Source of the DNA: Verrucomicrobia bacterium UBA6775
Lineage (GTDB): Bacteria; Verrucomicrobiota; Verrucomicrobiia; Limisphaerales; UBA1096
DNA length: 19,103 nt
Reading direction: 5' to 3'
Assembly (NCBI GenBank): GCA_002453165.1
Contig: DKGH01000086.1
Coordinates: 1,323-20,425, forward strand
The notes below the pieces were generated by a model. The model saw nothing but the letters and a program-made list of their open reading frames with translations, ran no database searches and was not told where the DNA came from. Shown in pieces: positions 1 through 7,821 of the stretch (the stretch's first letter is position 1; the number at the start of each line of letters is the position of its first letter). The position numbers and the translations under genes are program-made.

Positions 1-1178
1 GTGCGAGCCACGAGACCGGACGGCACGCCCGGAACACGGGCCGGTTTTGTCGCGGCGATCCTCGGTCTGTAATGGGTCAGCGTCCCCAGCCCAATGTGGT
101 CGCGACTTTGCCCCTCCGGCCGTTTTTGCTCAACAACCCGCCCGGAGTAAGGCGCGGCCACACCCCGGCGCTTGGCGTAGTGCTGGTACGGCCGCTCAAA
201 TATCGGCCAAAAGTTCCCGCGGCTCGCGGTGGAAATCTTGGTGTAATAATTGTTGCGCCCGCCAAAACCATATTTGCCGGTGCGATCGAGGTAATGCCGG
301 TACGGCACATCCTCCCCGATCCCGTACTTCGCGGTGTACTCGTGCCCCTTGAGGATCAGGTTGTCGTTCCAGCCGTAGAGATCGACGCCCTGCTGCCATG
401 CCACCTCCGCCGCGCCGGTGAGCAGGCCAATCCCCAGTTGCACGTAGTGCTGCGCGCGTGTGGTCTCCTGGCACTGGCCGGTTGGGTAAACGATCATGTG
501 CGGAATGCTGCCGTTGCCACAGCCGTTCACCGCGTACCGGACGGTCTCCTCGAACAACTCGCGGTCGTTGCAAAACACGGCGATTGCCATCTTGGTCTGT
601 AGTGCCGCCGTCTCCCAGTTGCCATTGGCGAAATAGGCATAGTGCTCGATCGTCGGCAGCCACGCATTCTTGAACGACGCCTCGCAACGTCTGGCCTCGG
701 CCTCCGTCCAGTCGGCGTCCGTGTAGCGGATCAATTCCGCGGCATTCACAAACTTGAACCCCTGCAGGCCGGACGCCAGCACTCCATCGATGCCGCTGAC
801 TTTTTTTAATCGCCCCGCCCAGGCGTTGAGAATTTCGATCGCCTTGGCTGCGTGCGGCTTCCTGCCGGTGATCGCCCACATCAGCGCATTTTGGTATGCT
901 CCCATGGCATCTTCCTGCGCCTGGCCGGTGTTGATGTTGGGCGCGCGCCCCCATTCCTCGACCGGCCCGCGCATCCGGTAATCGGCCTCGGAGTACGGAC
1001 TCTTGACCAACATCTCGAAGCCGTCGTGGATCGGGCCTTCCCCTCTGGCCACCCCTGCCTTCATCCGGGCGATGTCCTCGCGACTATGCAGCAACCCCGG
1101 GTGAATGAACCCCTCCGAAGCCGAACAAATCGCGACAAAACCCAAGGCCAACACCGCCCACAAAAATCGAGAAATCAT
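1..1178 (-). CDS. Secreted alginate-lyase-family polysaccharide lyase (partial, 3' end outside window)
   Basis: An uninterrupted frame runs from ATG at 1178 to the left edge (392 codons, no stop), so the C-terminus is missing. Residues 1-20 (MISRFLWAVLALGFVAICSA) form a signal peptide, so the protein is exported. The body is helical and resembles the alginate_lyase fold (PF05426), a family that breaks uronate-containing polysaccharides by beta-elimination. Family-like landmarks are an NGNW segment in the middle, a TGQCQETTRAQHY segment with E238 and H244, and YGWNDN around W270. The family assignment is by recognition; the exact PL family and substrate (alginate, glucuronan or other) cannot be fixed. 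The start was chosen because it gives a clean signal peptide, although no Shine-Dalgarno is visible. The antisense frames here are shadows. It is divergent from the small gene at 1341. Confidence 0.85.
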   Translation of the reverse strand, partial: MISRFLWAVLALGFVAICSASEGFIHPGLLHSREDIARMKAGVARGEGPIHDGFEMLVKSPYSEADYRMRGPVEEWGRAPNINTGQAQEDAMGAYQNALMWAITGRKPHAAKAIEILNAWAGRLKKVSGIDGVLASGLQGFKFVNAAELIRYTDADWTEAEARRCEASFKNAWLPTIEHYAYFANGNWETAALQTKMAIAVFCNDRELFEETVRYAVNGCGNGSIPHMIVYPTGQCQETTRAQHYVQLGIGLLTGAAEVAWQQGVDLYGWNDNLILKGHEYTAKYGIGEDVPYRHYLDRTGKYGFGGRNNYYTKISTASRGNFWPIFERPYQHYAKRRGVAAPYSGRVVEQKRPEGQSRDHIGLGTLTHYRPRIAATKPARVPGVPSGLVAR

Positions 1179-1202
1179 CGGTGGCAATTGTCGGGACTGC
1201 GC

Positions 1203-1219
1203 CGGCTTGTTTCAAGCCG
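1203..1219. other. Hairpin in the divergent intergenic region
   Basis: A perfect 7-bp stem (CGGCTTG / CAAGCCG) with a 3-nt loop lies 25 bases upstream of the alginate-lyase start. The rest of 1179-1340 is comparatively AT-rich and presumably holds divergent promoters, but I cannot identify convincing -10/-35 boxes. The stem contains half of the window's GCTTGG/CCAAGC palindrome. A role in the lyase 5' leader is possible but unproven. Confidence 0.4.
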
Positions 1220-1340
1220 ATTGAGTTCACACGCAAACTACACTCTGATTGAAATTCGGGTTTCGAATTAGCCATAAACTTCGGAAGAACAGCCCAGTTA
1301 ATCAGGTTGCTTTTTTGGGGGCGGCTTTTAGGTTGGCTGC

Positions 1341-1583
1341 ATGCGTTTTGTACACTTGGCACTACACGTCGCTCTAACCGGGGCGTTGACTTTTTCAGTG
1401 GCGAACACCATCGAAGCCAAGCGTGATAAAGTTGAATTGGCGGAGCAAATTCACGCCGTGACATCAGAACGAAACGATCTCATCCGCGAGCGCGAAGACC
1501 TCCAGTCACAAGTCGAGCAAGCCAAAGCAGATTCGTCCAGACTGAGGGACATGGTCGCCTTCCACATGCGGGCCTGCCGTTAG
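1341..1583 (+). CDS. Small exported or membrane-anchored coiled-coil protein, unknown function
   Basis: This is an 80-residue protein that I do not recognise. Residues 1-25 form a hydrophobic signal peptide or anchor (HLALHVALTGALTFSVANT). They are followed by a charged heptad-like helix at roughly 27-72, rich in E, K, R, L and Q, that looks like a coiled coil. The layout resembles small periplasmic coiled-coil proteins, but no family can be named. The ribosome-binding site is weak. The gene ends 20 bases before the convergent ankyrin-DUF1223 gene, with the 16-bp palindrome filling the gap. Support comes from a plausible protein architecture and the lack of a better frame in this stretch; short length keeps confidence moderate. 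Confidence 0.5.
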   Translation: MRFVHLALHVALTGALTFSVANTIEAKRDKVELAEQIHAVTSERNDLIREREDLQSQVEQAKADSSRLRDMVAFHMRACR

Positions 1584-1619
1584 GCCCGGCGCTTGGCCAA
1601 GCGCTACTGCATCGGGCCT
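1582..1619. terminator. Nested stem-loop at a convergent gene junction (candidate bidirectional terminator)
   Basis: AGGCCCG (1582-1588) pairs with CGGGCCT (1613-1619). Between them is the perfect 16-bp palindrome GCGCTTGGCCAAGCGC (1589-1604), followed by TACTGCAT. The structure spans the stop codons of both convergent genes (TAG at 1581-1583 on plus; 1606-1604 on minus). A second palindrome, CACTTGGCCAAGTG (1622-1635), lies just inside the minus-strand gene. There is no T-tract, so a classical rho-independent terminator is not shown; transcript-end protection or a DNA-level role is equally possible. Confidence 0.5.
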
Positions 1620-2734
1620 GACACTTGGCCAAGTGCACGAATCGGGGTCGCGTGGGCACCGAGGATCGACATGCTGTTGATCTGTTGAACAAACGCCACC
1701 GCGCTCATGTTGCGCTTGGCATCCGGTTTTTCGGTGAATCGAAACTCGATGCCGGTGGCACCGGAAATCTCGAGGTACTGAAAATCCAGCACGATGTTGT
1801 CCATGCTCAATGTGCGCCCCTTGTTTTCGCCACCGGTGATCTTCCGCCGGATGCCATTCTCCACCAACGCCACGCATAAAGCCGCATTCTCGAACTTGCC
1901 CAGCGCACAGGCGTTCACCGCGATGACGCCGTCCTCGTCCTTGACCTGCCGAACGGATACGTTGACCTTGGCCGGTTTTTTCAACACGCGATTGATGGCG
2001 CCGTAGGCATTGGCACGATTGTGGCCAATCGTCTGGTACTCACCGTTCACGATCATCTGCGGCGTGTAGTACAGGCCGCTGAATCGCTTGAACTCATAAG
2101 CGCGTTGCCGGGCCGAGTAGCCGGCATCGCTGTAACCGTCCGTCCAACTGCCCCCATCGAAGTAATCCACATGAAATGAGACGCAGTAGATACGGAGCCG
2201 CTTGGCCAAGGCCATCCGACGAATCTCCGACGTCAACCGCTCCGCCGGCGGACAACTGGAGCAGGATTCGGAGGTGAACAGTTCCACCAGCGCGAACGGG
2301 CTGTTTTGGTGGTTCTTTTTCAGAAGCAAAATATCCGCAGGCGCCTGACCCAGTTTGTTACGGGCCTCGTAATTCGCGCCGTTATCCAGCAGATACAGGC
2401 TCATCTCTGTCTGGCCCTTGGCGTAGGAGAAATGCAGCGGAGTCCACCCGCTTTCATTCGGGGTGTCCACGTAACCGGGCGCCTGCACGGCGAGGTGTTG
2501 GCGGACGGTCTCGATGTCGCCGGCGGCAGCGGCCTGATGGATATCCACATCCGGAACCGGCCCGGTGGGATATTGAATCGGCTCCGGCTCCGGCGCGGAA
2601 GGCGGAGGCTTCGGCTTTGGAGCCAGTTCCTCGACGGAAATAGTGTCGAGAGGGGAAGTATTGGAGGCACGCTCCTCAGAACCGCACCCTGCCAAAAGTA
2701 CGGTCGCAAAAAGGGTGGAGAGGAATCGTTCCAT
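1604..2734 (-). CDS. Ankyrin-repeat plus DUF1223 (thioredoxin-like) lipoprotein
   Basis: This 376-residue protein starts with a lipoprotein signal (LLAGC, Cys17), followed by a proline/glutamate-rich spacer at about 35-60. Residues about 63-138 hold two ankyrin-type repeats (DIHQAAAAGDIETVRQHL; GWTPLHFSYAKGQTEMSLYLLDNGA). From about 148 the protein matches DUF1223 (PF06764), whose hallmark LFTSESCSSCPP carries a CxxC-type pair C158/C161 on a thioredoxin-like fold. A thiol-redox role at the cell surface or periplasm is an inference from that motif. ATG at 2734 is preferred over the TTG nine bases upstream because it places the lipobox normally and has a GAGG just upstream. It lies 39 bases downstream of the DUF922 gene, probably in the same operon. 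The fusion of ankyrin repeats to DUF1223 is unusual to my knowledge. Confidence 0.88.
   Translation of the reverse strand: MERFLSTLFATVLLAGCGSEERASNTSPLDTISVEELAPKPKPPPSAPEPEPIQYPTGPVPDVDIHQAAAAGDIETVRQHLAVQAPGYVDTPNESGWTPLHFSYAKGQTEMSLYLLDNGANYEARNKLGQAPADILLLKKNHQNSPFALVELFTSESCSSCPPAERLTSEIRRMALAKRLRIYCVSFHVDYFDGGSWTDGYSDAGYSARQRAYEFKRFSGLYYTPQMIVNGEYQTIGHNRANAYGAINRVLKKPAKVNVSVRQVKDEDGVIAVNACALGKFENAALCVALVENGIRRKITGGENKGRTLSMDNIVLDFQYLEISGATGIEFRFTEKPDAKRNMSAVAFVQQINSMSILGAHATPIRALGQVSGPMQ
2202..2209. repeat. TTGGCCAA palindrome copy (in DUF1223 gene)
   Basis: This is a core copy in the context CGCTTGGCCAAGG, read on the minus strand as L-A-K-R within the DUF1223 domain. It is one of 21 core copies in the window. 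Confidence 0.8.
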
Positions 2735-2773
2735 GCGCCTCAACCGCAGACTCTACACCCGTCAGGGCGATTG

Positions 2774-3400
2774 TCACTTGGCCAAATTATTCGGAAACTT
2801 GGCACCCTGAGTGGCGCCATGTCGGGTGCGTTTGTCGTAACTCGTGTCGTACTTTCGATATTTTTCGAGGATCAACTTTGTATTGCGGTCGATTGCTGCA
2901 CGCATGTGCTCGACCGATGAGGCGCCACCGTAGGTGCCGATATACTTGTCGATTGCATGGGCCGCGCGCATGGCGATGTTGACGTGGCCCTGCTCGTGCC
3001 GGATGAGGTTCGACTGGTAAATCTTCCACTGCCGCCGGGCCAACGGAGGTGCCTTTTTGCGGTCGGCCCACTGGGGCACCTTCACGCGGACGTCCAGTGT
3101 CACGGTGCGAGAGGTGACGATCCAGATTTTACCGCGGCGGGACATTTGATACTTCCAACTCAAATCCCACTCAGTGATGCCGTCGTAGCGTTTTTTCTCC
3201 GATGGATGCATCGGCCCGAGGATGTCGATCTGCGCCCGCACCTCCTGCGGTGTCGCCCCATTGACATCGTACGTCGAATTTTTACGATTGATGACGGGGG
3301 CCGCGCCCGCGTCAAACGACGCGAACAGGCAAATGAAAAGAATCAACCGAATAGGCACGGCGCTCTGTCTAGCGGAATTCCCCGGGCCAATCAACCACAT
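2774..3400 (-). CDS. DUF922 family secreted protein, putative zinc-dependent protease
   Basis: This is a protein of about 208 residues with a hydrophobic export signal (about 17-34, LILFICLFASFDAGA). The mature part matches DUF922 (PF06037), a family annotated as predicted secreted Zn-dependent proteases. The HEQGH motif (H135-H139) is the expected zinc-binding HExxH-type site. Activity is inferred only from that motif. Start choice is uncertain: ATG at 3400 overlaps the upstream gene's stop by ten bases, GTG at 3358 would give a shorter and more typical signal peptide, and an upstream start at 3424 is also open. The last three sense codons plus stop (LAK-stop) are made by a TTGGCCAA palindrome. 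It appears co-transcribed with the membrane protein upstream and the DUF1223 lipoprotein downstream. Confidence 0.82.
   Translation of the reverse strand: MWLIGPGNSARQSAVPIRLILFICLFASFDAGAAPVINRKNSTYDVNGATPQEVRAQIDILGPMHPSEKKRYDGITEWDLSWKYQMSRRGKIWIVTSRTVTLDVRVKVPQWADRKKAPPLARRQWKIYQSNLIRHEQGHVNIAMRAAHAIDKYIGTYGGASSVEHMRAAIDRNTKLILEKYRKYDTSYDKRTRHGATQGAKFPNNLAK
2778..2785. repeat. TTGGCCAA palindrome copy at a stop codon
   Basis: The palindrome encodes the final L-A-K of the DUF922 protein on the minus strand, followed directly by TGA. It therefore marks the 3' end of the gene. Confidence 0.8.
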
Positions 3401-3660
3401 GAGGAAAGCAGAACCAACAACCACCCCGCGACAAAAGCCCCGGTGGTGATCGCCGGATTTTCCCTGTGCGGACTCCCCTCCGGCAGGATCACCCGCTTAA
3501 TGACAAAGGTGATCGCCAACCCAAGCACGCTCCCAAGTAGCGGAATCATAATCAGCCACCAGATCAAAGCCGTGGCCACTTTCAACATATTCAAAAGGAC
3601 ACCTAACAGCAGAACCGCAAAACCCAAGCCGGCGATGACCTTCAACACCGTTTTACTCAT
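3391..3660 (-). CDS. Small integral membrane protein, unknown function
   Basis: This is an 89-residue, very hydrophobic protein with two or three predicted membrane spans, at about 5-25, 30-53 and 70-86. They are separated by a short polar loop containing PEGSPHRENP. I do not recognise a family. The ATG at 3660 is well supported by GAGGT seven bases upstream, one of only two clear ribosome-binding sites in the window. Its 3' end overlaps the start region of the DUF922 gene, so translational coupling is likely. It is the first gene of the apparent membrane protein - DUF922 - DUF1223 operon, whose products all concern the envelope. Confidence 0.72.
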   Translation of the reverse strand: MSKTVLKVIAGLGFAVLLLGVLLNMLKVATALIWWLIMIPLLGSVLGLAITFVIKRVILPEGSPHRENPAITTGAFVAGWLLVLLSSCG

Positions 3661-3667
3661 ATAACAT

Positions 3668-3672
3668 ACCTC
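3668..3672 (-). promoter_or_regulatory. Shine-Dalgarno for the small membrane protein
   Basis: GAGGT on the minus strand lies seven bases before the ATG at 3660. It is notable because most genes in this window lack such a site. Confidence 0.65.
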
Positions 3673-3696
3673 ACTGTCATTTTTGATTGATCAATC

Positions 3697-4059
3697 TCAC
3701 GCCAGTCCAAGCAGGTGGCGGATCTCGTTGTGACCGGCGGCAGTTTTGCCGTAACTACTAGCCATCACCCGTCCCATAAATACGAGTTGCAGCAAGTGGA
3801 AGGCCGTTAACGTCACAGCTAACTTCTCGTTCACAGTACGATAATATTTCTCCGCGTGCAACGTTCCAAACTCGCTTGTGTTGTAGCGCAGTAGCAGAAC
3901 AAGCATCGTGTCCCTGTTCACCGTAGCGATGGACAATATCGCGGCGACATGCTCCTGATCCTTCTCGCGGATGGCCACATATGCGTTTTCAAAAGTGTCT
4001 TCGGATCGGGCGTGCTTTGTCTTGGCTTCGGGGTGTTGGTTGCTACGCTTCCCTGCCAA
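3697..4059 (-). CDS. Doubtful hypothetical protein
   Basis: This open frame of up to 120 residues has no recognised domain. The longest form needs a TTG start ten bases from the divergent dehydrogenase start; a GTG at 3978 would give about 93 residues. The sequence is helix-rich with a hydrophobic stretch (KLAVTLTAFHLLQLVFMGRVM). No ribosome-binding site is seen. If it is not a gene, 3661-4069 is a 409-base non-coding stretch that should contain the promoter of the dehydrogenase gene. The next gene on the same strand starts at 3660, 36 bases downstream. Confidence 0.4.
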   Translation of the reverse strand: MAGKRSNQHPEAKTKHARSEDTFENAYVAIREKDQEHVAAILSIATVNRDTMLVLLLRYNTSEFGTLHAEKYYRTVNEKLAVTLTAFHLLQLVFMGRVMASSYGKTAAGHNEIRHLLGLA

Positions 4060-4069
4060 TCATTTGCAG

Positions 4070-7000
4070 ATGCTGACACGACTTATCTATTTGAGCCTGC
4101 TGCTCGCTCCGCTTGGCCAAGCGCTTGGTCAGATTACCAAACCTGCCGACGCTCCCAAGCCACTCCCGCCCGCCGAGAGCCTAAAGACCATACGGTTGCC
4201 GGACGGGTTTCGCCTCGAACTGGTCGCAGCCGAACCGCTCATCCGTCAGCCTTCCGGCGTCTGCTGGGATGCTGAGGGCAACCTCTTCGTCGCCGAATTG
4301 CACGGCTATAACCGCGAGGGGCAGTTCGACATTGAGGAATTGAACAAGACCGGCGAACTCGACCGCGTCGTACGCCGCATTGCCGCCAACGAGGACGCCA
4401 TGCGTCGAGCCGAGGCCGAGCAGATTGGCACGGTCAAGAAGCTGATCGATGACGACGGCAACGGCGTGATGGATCGCGTCGAAACCTGGGTGGACGGCAT
4501 CCCCGCCTGCCTCGGCATCTGCCCGGCGCGCGACGGGATCATCGCGGTGTGTTCGCCAGACATCATTTTTCTCGCGGACCGAGACGGCGACGGCAAGGCC
4601 GAGGTGAAGGAGACGCTGTTCACCGGCTTCAAGGTCAGCGTGATTGAGCGCCGGATCAATCAACCGCAGTGGGGGCCGGACAACTGGATTTACGTCGACG
4701 GCGGCCAGGGCGGGCGGATCACCGGCCCCAATCTCTCCAGACCGGTGAACCTGCCGGTGACCGGTTTTCGCATCAAGCCGGACGGCTCCGCGATCGAACC
4801 GATCAGCGGCCACACCAGCACATACGGGTTCACATTCAACGACGACGGCGACCGGTTCGTGATTTCCACCGGCACACCGGCCATACAGGTCGCGCCGTTG
4901 CCGTGGCGTTACCTGTCGCGCAACGCCGACATCGCCGTGCGAGCCTCGCGCCGCAACGCCGCCAACTACAACACCACCTTCCCCTCCAGCCAGCCGCACC
5001 CGTGGCGCACCAAGCGCGCCGACGATCCCGGCTTCGGCAAATATTACCGCGACCGCTACGGCGCGGCGGAGTCAATCCCGAACGGTTATTTCACCTCGGC
5101 CTGTTCGCCGCTCGTCTACACCGACAGCGCACTTCCCGGCCTGCAGGGGCAGATGCTTTCCTGTGCCCCGGCGCAAAACTTCGTGCACCGTTCCGAGATC
5201 CATCGCGATGGCGTGGTGCTCAACATTCGCCGCCCCGCCGGGGAGGAGAAGTCGGAATTCCTCACGTCCAGTGACATCTGGTTTCACCCGATCCACCTTG
5301 CCATCGGGCCGGAGGGCGCGATTTACATCGCCGATTTTTACCGTGAGATCATTGAGGACTACTCGGCGATCCCGCGCTATCTGCAGCAGCAATACGGGCT
5401 CGACGACGGCCGCGACCACGGCCGCGTCTGGCGCCTGGTTCACAACGACATGCCGGAGCCGGAGTCGCCCAATCTGGCCAAACTCAACAACGCCGCGCTT
5501 GGCCGAGAACTGTTCAGCCCCCGTTTCTGGCGTCGACAAACCGCCCGACGATTGTTGACTGAACGCCACGAAACCAAGCCGCTCGCGCCGCTACCCAGCT
5601 TGGCCAAGCGGATTTCTGATTCCGAGGACACCGCCGGGACGGTAAACGCACTTTACACACTCGAATCCATCGACCAATTGAGTGACGACGTCCTCGTCGC
5701 TTCGCTTGGCCACACGCAACCGGGCGTGCGCCGACACACGTTGCGCTTGGCTGAAAGCCGGTTCGACAACTTCCACCCCCATTTTCGAACGGCACTGAAA
5801 ATGGTCGACGACCCCTCCCCGATGGTGCGGCTGCAGTTGGCCCTCTCGCTTGGCGAGTTTAACGACATCAGCGCCACACGTGCGCTGGCCGCCTTGGCCA
5901 AGCGCCACCTCGGCGAGACATGGATCGATGGTGCCATCCTCAGTTCACTGGGCGACCGCCCTGCCGATATGCTCAACGTGCTGCTCACCTCCGAGCCGGA
6001 AACGGTCGGCAAAACACGAGGGCTCGTACGGCAACTTTGCAGCGCGGTTGCGTCCCGAAAACGAGGCGATGAAATTTCGGACGTGATCTCTCTCGTGGAA
6101 AACATGAAGGAACGCAGCCTGCAACTCGAGTGCCTCAACGGCCTGCGTGCCCCGCTCAAAACACCGACATTCATTAGCATCAGCGACGCCCAGTTCACCA
6201 CCCTCTTCAATTTTTCAACCAAGGGACACCCTGAACTGCGAAATGCCGCCACCGACCTGATTCGGTTGATGAAACTCGAGTCGGAGGAGGATCGCCAAAC
6301 CCGCTTGGCCGCAACCCTGAAAGAGGTGGCCGATCTCCAGAAACCGGTAGAACATCGCCTGGCCTCGGTGAATAGTCTGGCCAGCGAGAACGATCCGTCC
6401 ATCGCGACCGGCCTGCTTGCCGCCTACCCCGGCGCCACCCCGGCCGTGCGCGGGGCCATCCTCGAGACGGCGTTCGCGCGAAAGGACAATTTCCCGGCCA
6501 TCATCGGTGCGCTGGAGAATGGTCAACTGCCTCCCGCAGTGTTGACTGCCATCCAGCGAACCGCCCTGCTTCAGGCCGATGACGGCTTGGCCAAGCGGGC
6601 GGAAAAGGCGTTCGCAAAGCTGCGCCCCGCCGACGCAGGGAAACTCAGGCAGTACACCGATGCGCTCGTCGCCAAGCGCGATCCATCGGCTGGGCAAAAG
6701 GTTTTCAGTCAGCACTGCGCCACCTGCCACAAGGCACACGATGTTGGCTTCGCCGTCGGGCCGGATCTCACCTCGGAATTTCGCCGCGCGGAGGAGACGA
6801 TTGTGCACGACATCCTCGCCCCAAGCGCGACCATCGTCGGCGGGTACGAAACCTACACCGTGGAGACCCGGGACGGTCGCGTCCTGAGCGGCGTACTCGC
6901 CGGGGAATCTGCCAGCAGCCTCACGCTCAACCTGCCCAACGGTGTGCAACTGGATGTGTTGCGAAAGGACATAAAATCCATAAGATCACTGGACGTGTCG

Positions 7001-7567
7001 CTCATGCCGGAGTCGCTGGGTGTCGTGCTCAAGCCGCAGGATGTTGCCAACGTCATCGCCTGGCTGCGTCGCCCGCCCATCCGCCGGGTTTTGTTTGAGG
7101 ACGATCCGGAGATTCTCAAATGGCTCAACGAAGGCGGAGGCACAGCCTCAATCGATACCGGCGAGAAGGCGAGCGGTCGCGCCTCATTGAAAATCACACC
7201 GCTTCAGAGATACTCCGCACGGATCCTAAACTGGTCGTTCAAGATTCGCGAAAACCCCGGCCCCGGTGAATTTCGGTATCTACGGCTCGCATGGAAGGCG
7301 CCCGACGCGGACAGCGTGATGCTGGAGATTTCGGATAACGGAAACTGGCCCGAGCCAAATGATCCCAAGCGCAGATATTACAGCGGCAAAAATACGTCCA
7401 AGTGGAAAGCGACCCAGATTTCCAGCGAGACTCCCGGAGAGTGGACGGTTGTCACGCGGGACATGTGGAAGGAATTCGGGGACTTCACCCTTACCGGCAT
7501 CGCCCCCACCGCGCTCGGCGGCCCGGCTTGGTTTGACAAGATCGAACTGCTACGAGCAACCCCGTAG
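4070..7567 (+). CDS. PVC-type membrane-bound dehydrogenase with HEAT repeats and heme-binding CxxCH domain
   Basis: This is a 1165-residue exported protein. ATG at 4070 gives the signal peptide MLTRLIYLSLLLAPLGQALG; the frame stays open for 33 codons further upstream, but those residues do not look like an export signal. Domains in order: an N-terminal beta-propeller dehydrogenase-like domain of the TIGR02604 type (about 35-460, with Asp-rich DDDGNGVMD and DRDGDGKAE turns); a HEAT-like helical region (about 470-860); and a TIGR02603-type heme domain (about 870-1000) with CATCH at 883-887. A C-terminal beta-rich domain (about 1005-1165) may bind carbohydrate. The family is abundant in Planctomycetes and Verrucomicrobiota and is thought to couple periplasmic substrate oxidation to electron transfer; the substrate here is unknown. 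Exact or near copies of the TTGGCCAA palindrome lie in the signal peptide, between HEAT helices and just after the stop codon. Confidence 0.93.
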   Translation: MLTRLIYLSLLLAPLGQALGQITKPADAPKPLPPAESLKTIRLPDGFRLELVAAEPLIRQPSGVCWDAEGNLFVAELHGYNREGQFDIEELNKTGELDRVVRRIAANEDAMRRAEAEQIGTVKKLIDDDGNGVMDRVETWVDGIPACLGICPARDGIIAVCSPDIIFLADRDGDGKAEVKETLFTGFKVSVIERRINQPQWGPDNWIYVDGGQGGRITGPNLSRPVNLPVTGFRIKPDGSAIEPISGHTSTYGFTFNDDGDRFVISTGTPAIQVAPLPWRYLSRNADIAVRASRRNAANYNTTFPSSQPHPWRTKRADDPGFGKYYRDRYGAAESIPNGYFTSACSPLVYTDSALPGLQGQMLSCAPAQNFVHRSEIHRDGVVLNIRRPAGEEKSEFLTSSDIWFHPIHLAIGPEGAIYIADFYREIIEDYSAIPRYLQQQYGLDDGRDHGRVWRLVHNDMPEPESPNLAKLNNAALGRELFSPRFWRRQTARRLLTERHETKPLAPLPSLAKRISDSEDTAGTVNALYTLESIDQLSDDVLVASLGHTQPGVRRHTLRLAESRFDNFHPHFRTALKMVDDPSPMVRLQLALSLGEFNDISATRALAALAKRHLGETWIDGAILSSLGDRPADMLNVLLTSEPETVGKTRGLVRQLCSAVASRKRGDEISDVISLVENMKERSLQLECLNGLRAPLKTPTFISISDAQFTTLFNFSTKGHPELRNAATDLIRLMKLESEEDRQTRLAATLKEVADLQKPVEHRLASVNSLASENDPSIATGLLAAYPGATPAVRGAILETAFARKDNFPAIIGALENGQLPPAVLTAIQRTALLQADDGLAKRAEKAFAKLRPADAGKLRQYTDALVAKRDPSAGQKVFSQHCATCHKAHDVGFAVGPDLTSEFRRAEETIVHDILAPSATIVGGYETYTVETRDGRVLSGVLAGESASSLTLNLPNGVQLDVLRKDIKSIRSLDVSLMPESLGVVLKPQDVANVIAWLRRPPIRRVLFEDDPEILKWLNEGGGTASIDTGEKASGRASLKITPLQRYSARILNWSFKIRENPGPGEFRYLRLAWKAPDADSVMLEISDNGNWPEPNDPKRRYYSGKNTSKWKATQISSETPGEWTVVTRDMWKEFGDFTLTGIAPTALGGPAWFDKIELLRATP
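4110..4128. repeat. 19-bp repeat copy 1 (CGCTTGGCCAAGCGCTTGG)
   Basis: This copy lies in the signal-peptide codons of the dehydrogenase gene and reads L-G-Q-A-L-G-Q. It is one full palindrome plus a half copy. An identical 19-mer lies just after the stop codon of the same gene, at 7578-7596. Confidence 0.85.
5474..6594. repeat. Palindrome copies inside the HEAT region
   Basis: Exact TTGGCCAA cores lie at 5600-5607, 5894-5901 and 6587-6594, all in the L-A-K-R frame. One-mismatch copies lie at 5474-5481, 5499-5506, 5706-5713 and 6305-6312. They fall in helical repeat segments where sequence constraint is low. Confidence 0.75.
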
Positions 7568-7576
7568 TCCCTACCC

Positions 7577-7596
7577 GCGCTTGGCCAAGCGCTTGG
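7577..7596. terminator. Palindromic repeat at a convergent junction (19-bp copy 2; candidate terminator)
   Basis: The perfect 16-bp palindrome GCGCTTGGCCAAGCGC (7577-7592) plus GCTTGG half copy fills the 30-base gap between the convergent stops at 7567 and 7598. TTACTTTTC follows on the plus strand, a weak T-rich tail. Termination is plausible but not proven. Confidence 0.5.
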
Positions 7597-7597
7597 C

Positions 7598-7816
7598 TTA
7601 CTTTTCGTACAGGGCGGTGATCAGCACATCGGAGGAGACGCCGATGTTGCCCTGCAGTGATGATCCGCTTTTGGCCGAGGGATTGTAGCTTTGGGACGCG
7701 ATGCTGCTGTTGATCTGCAGAATTTTCACCCCTTCACTCTCTGCCCAGTCGTTGATCTGCTGCTCGAGGCGATCCAACTCGCATTCGAGTCCCTTGAAAA
7801 GTTTAACGCGTTGCAT
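7598..7816 (-). CDS. Short conserved-looking cytosolic protein, unknown function
   Basis: This 72-residue protein has no signal peptide or membrane span. It has an amphipathic helix with acidic and hydrophobic residues (LFKGLECELDRLEQQINDW) followed by short strands and a C-terminal VLITALYE strand. This alpha/beta pattern resembles small uncharacterised proteins I associate with Planctomycetes and Verrucomicrobiota, but no function can be given. ATG at 7816 has a good GGGAG ribosome-binding site lying across the end of the upstream lipoprotein gene, only five bases from that gene's stop, so the two are very likely co-transcribed and coupled. It is the last gene of the four-gene set 9319-7598. 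Confidence 0.75.
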   Translation of the reverse strand: MQRVKLFKGLECELDRLEQQINDWAESEGVKILQINSSIASQSYNPSAKSGSSLQGNIGVSSDVLITALYEK

Positions 7817-7821
7817 GAAAT

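Noticed and set aside
72..602. Long plus-strand and alternative minus-strand frames over 47-1464
   Set aside because: They overlap the alginate-lyase frame, which is open for 392 codons with a signal peptide and recognisable motifs; the others have shadow-like composition (runs of R, P and A).
2957..3664. Plus-strand frame of 235 codons opposite the DUF922 and membrane-protein genes
   Set aside because: Antisense shadow; the minus-strand proteins have HEQGH, signal and membrane segments and a good ribosome-binding site.
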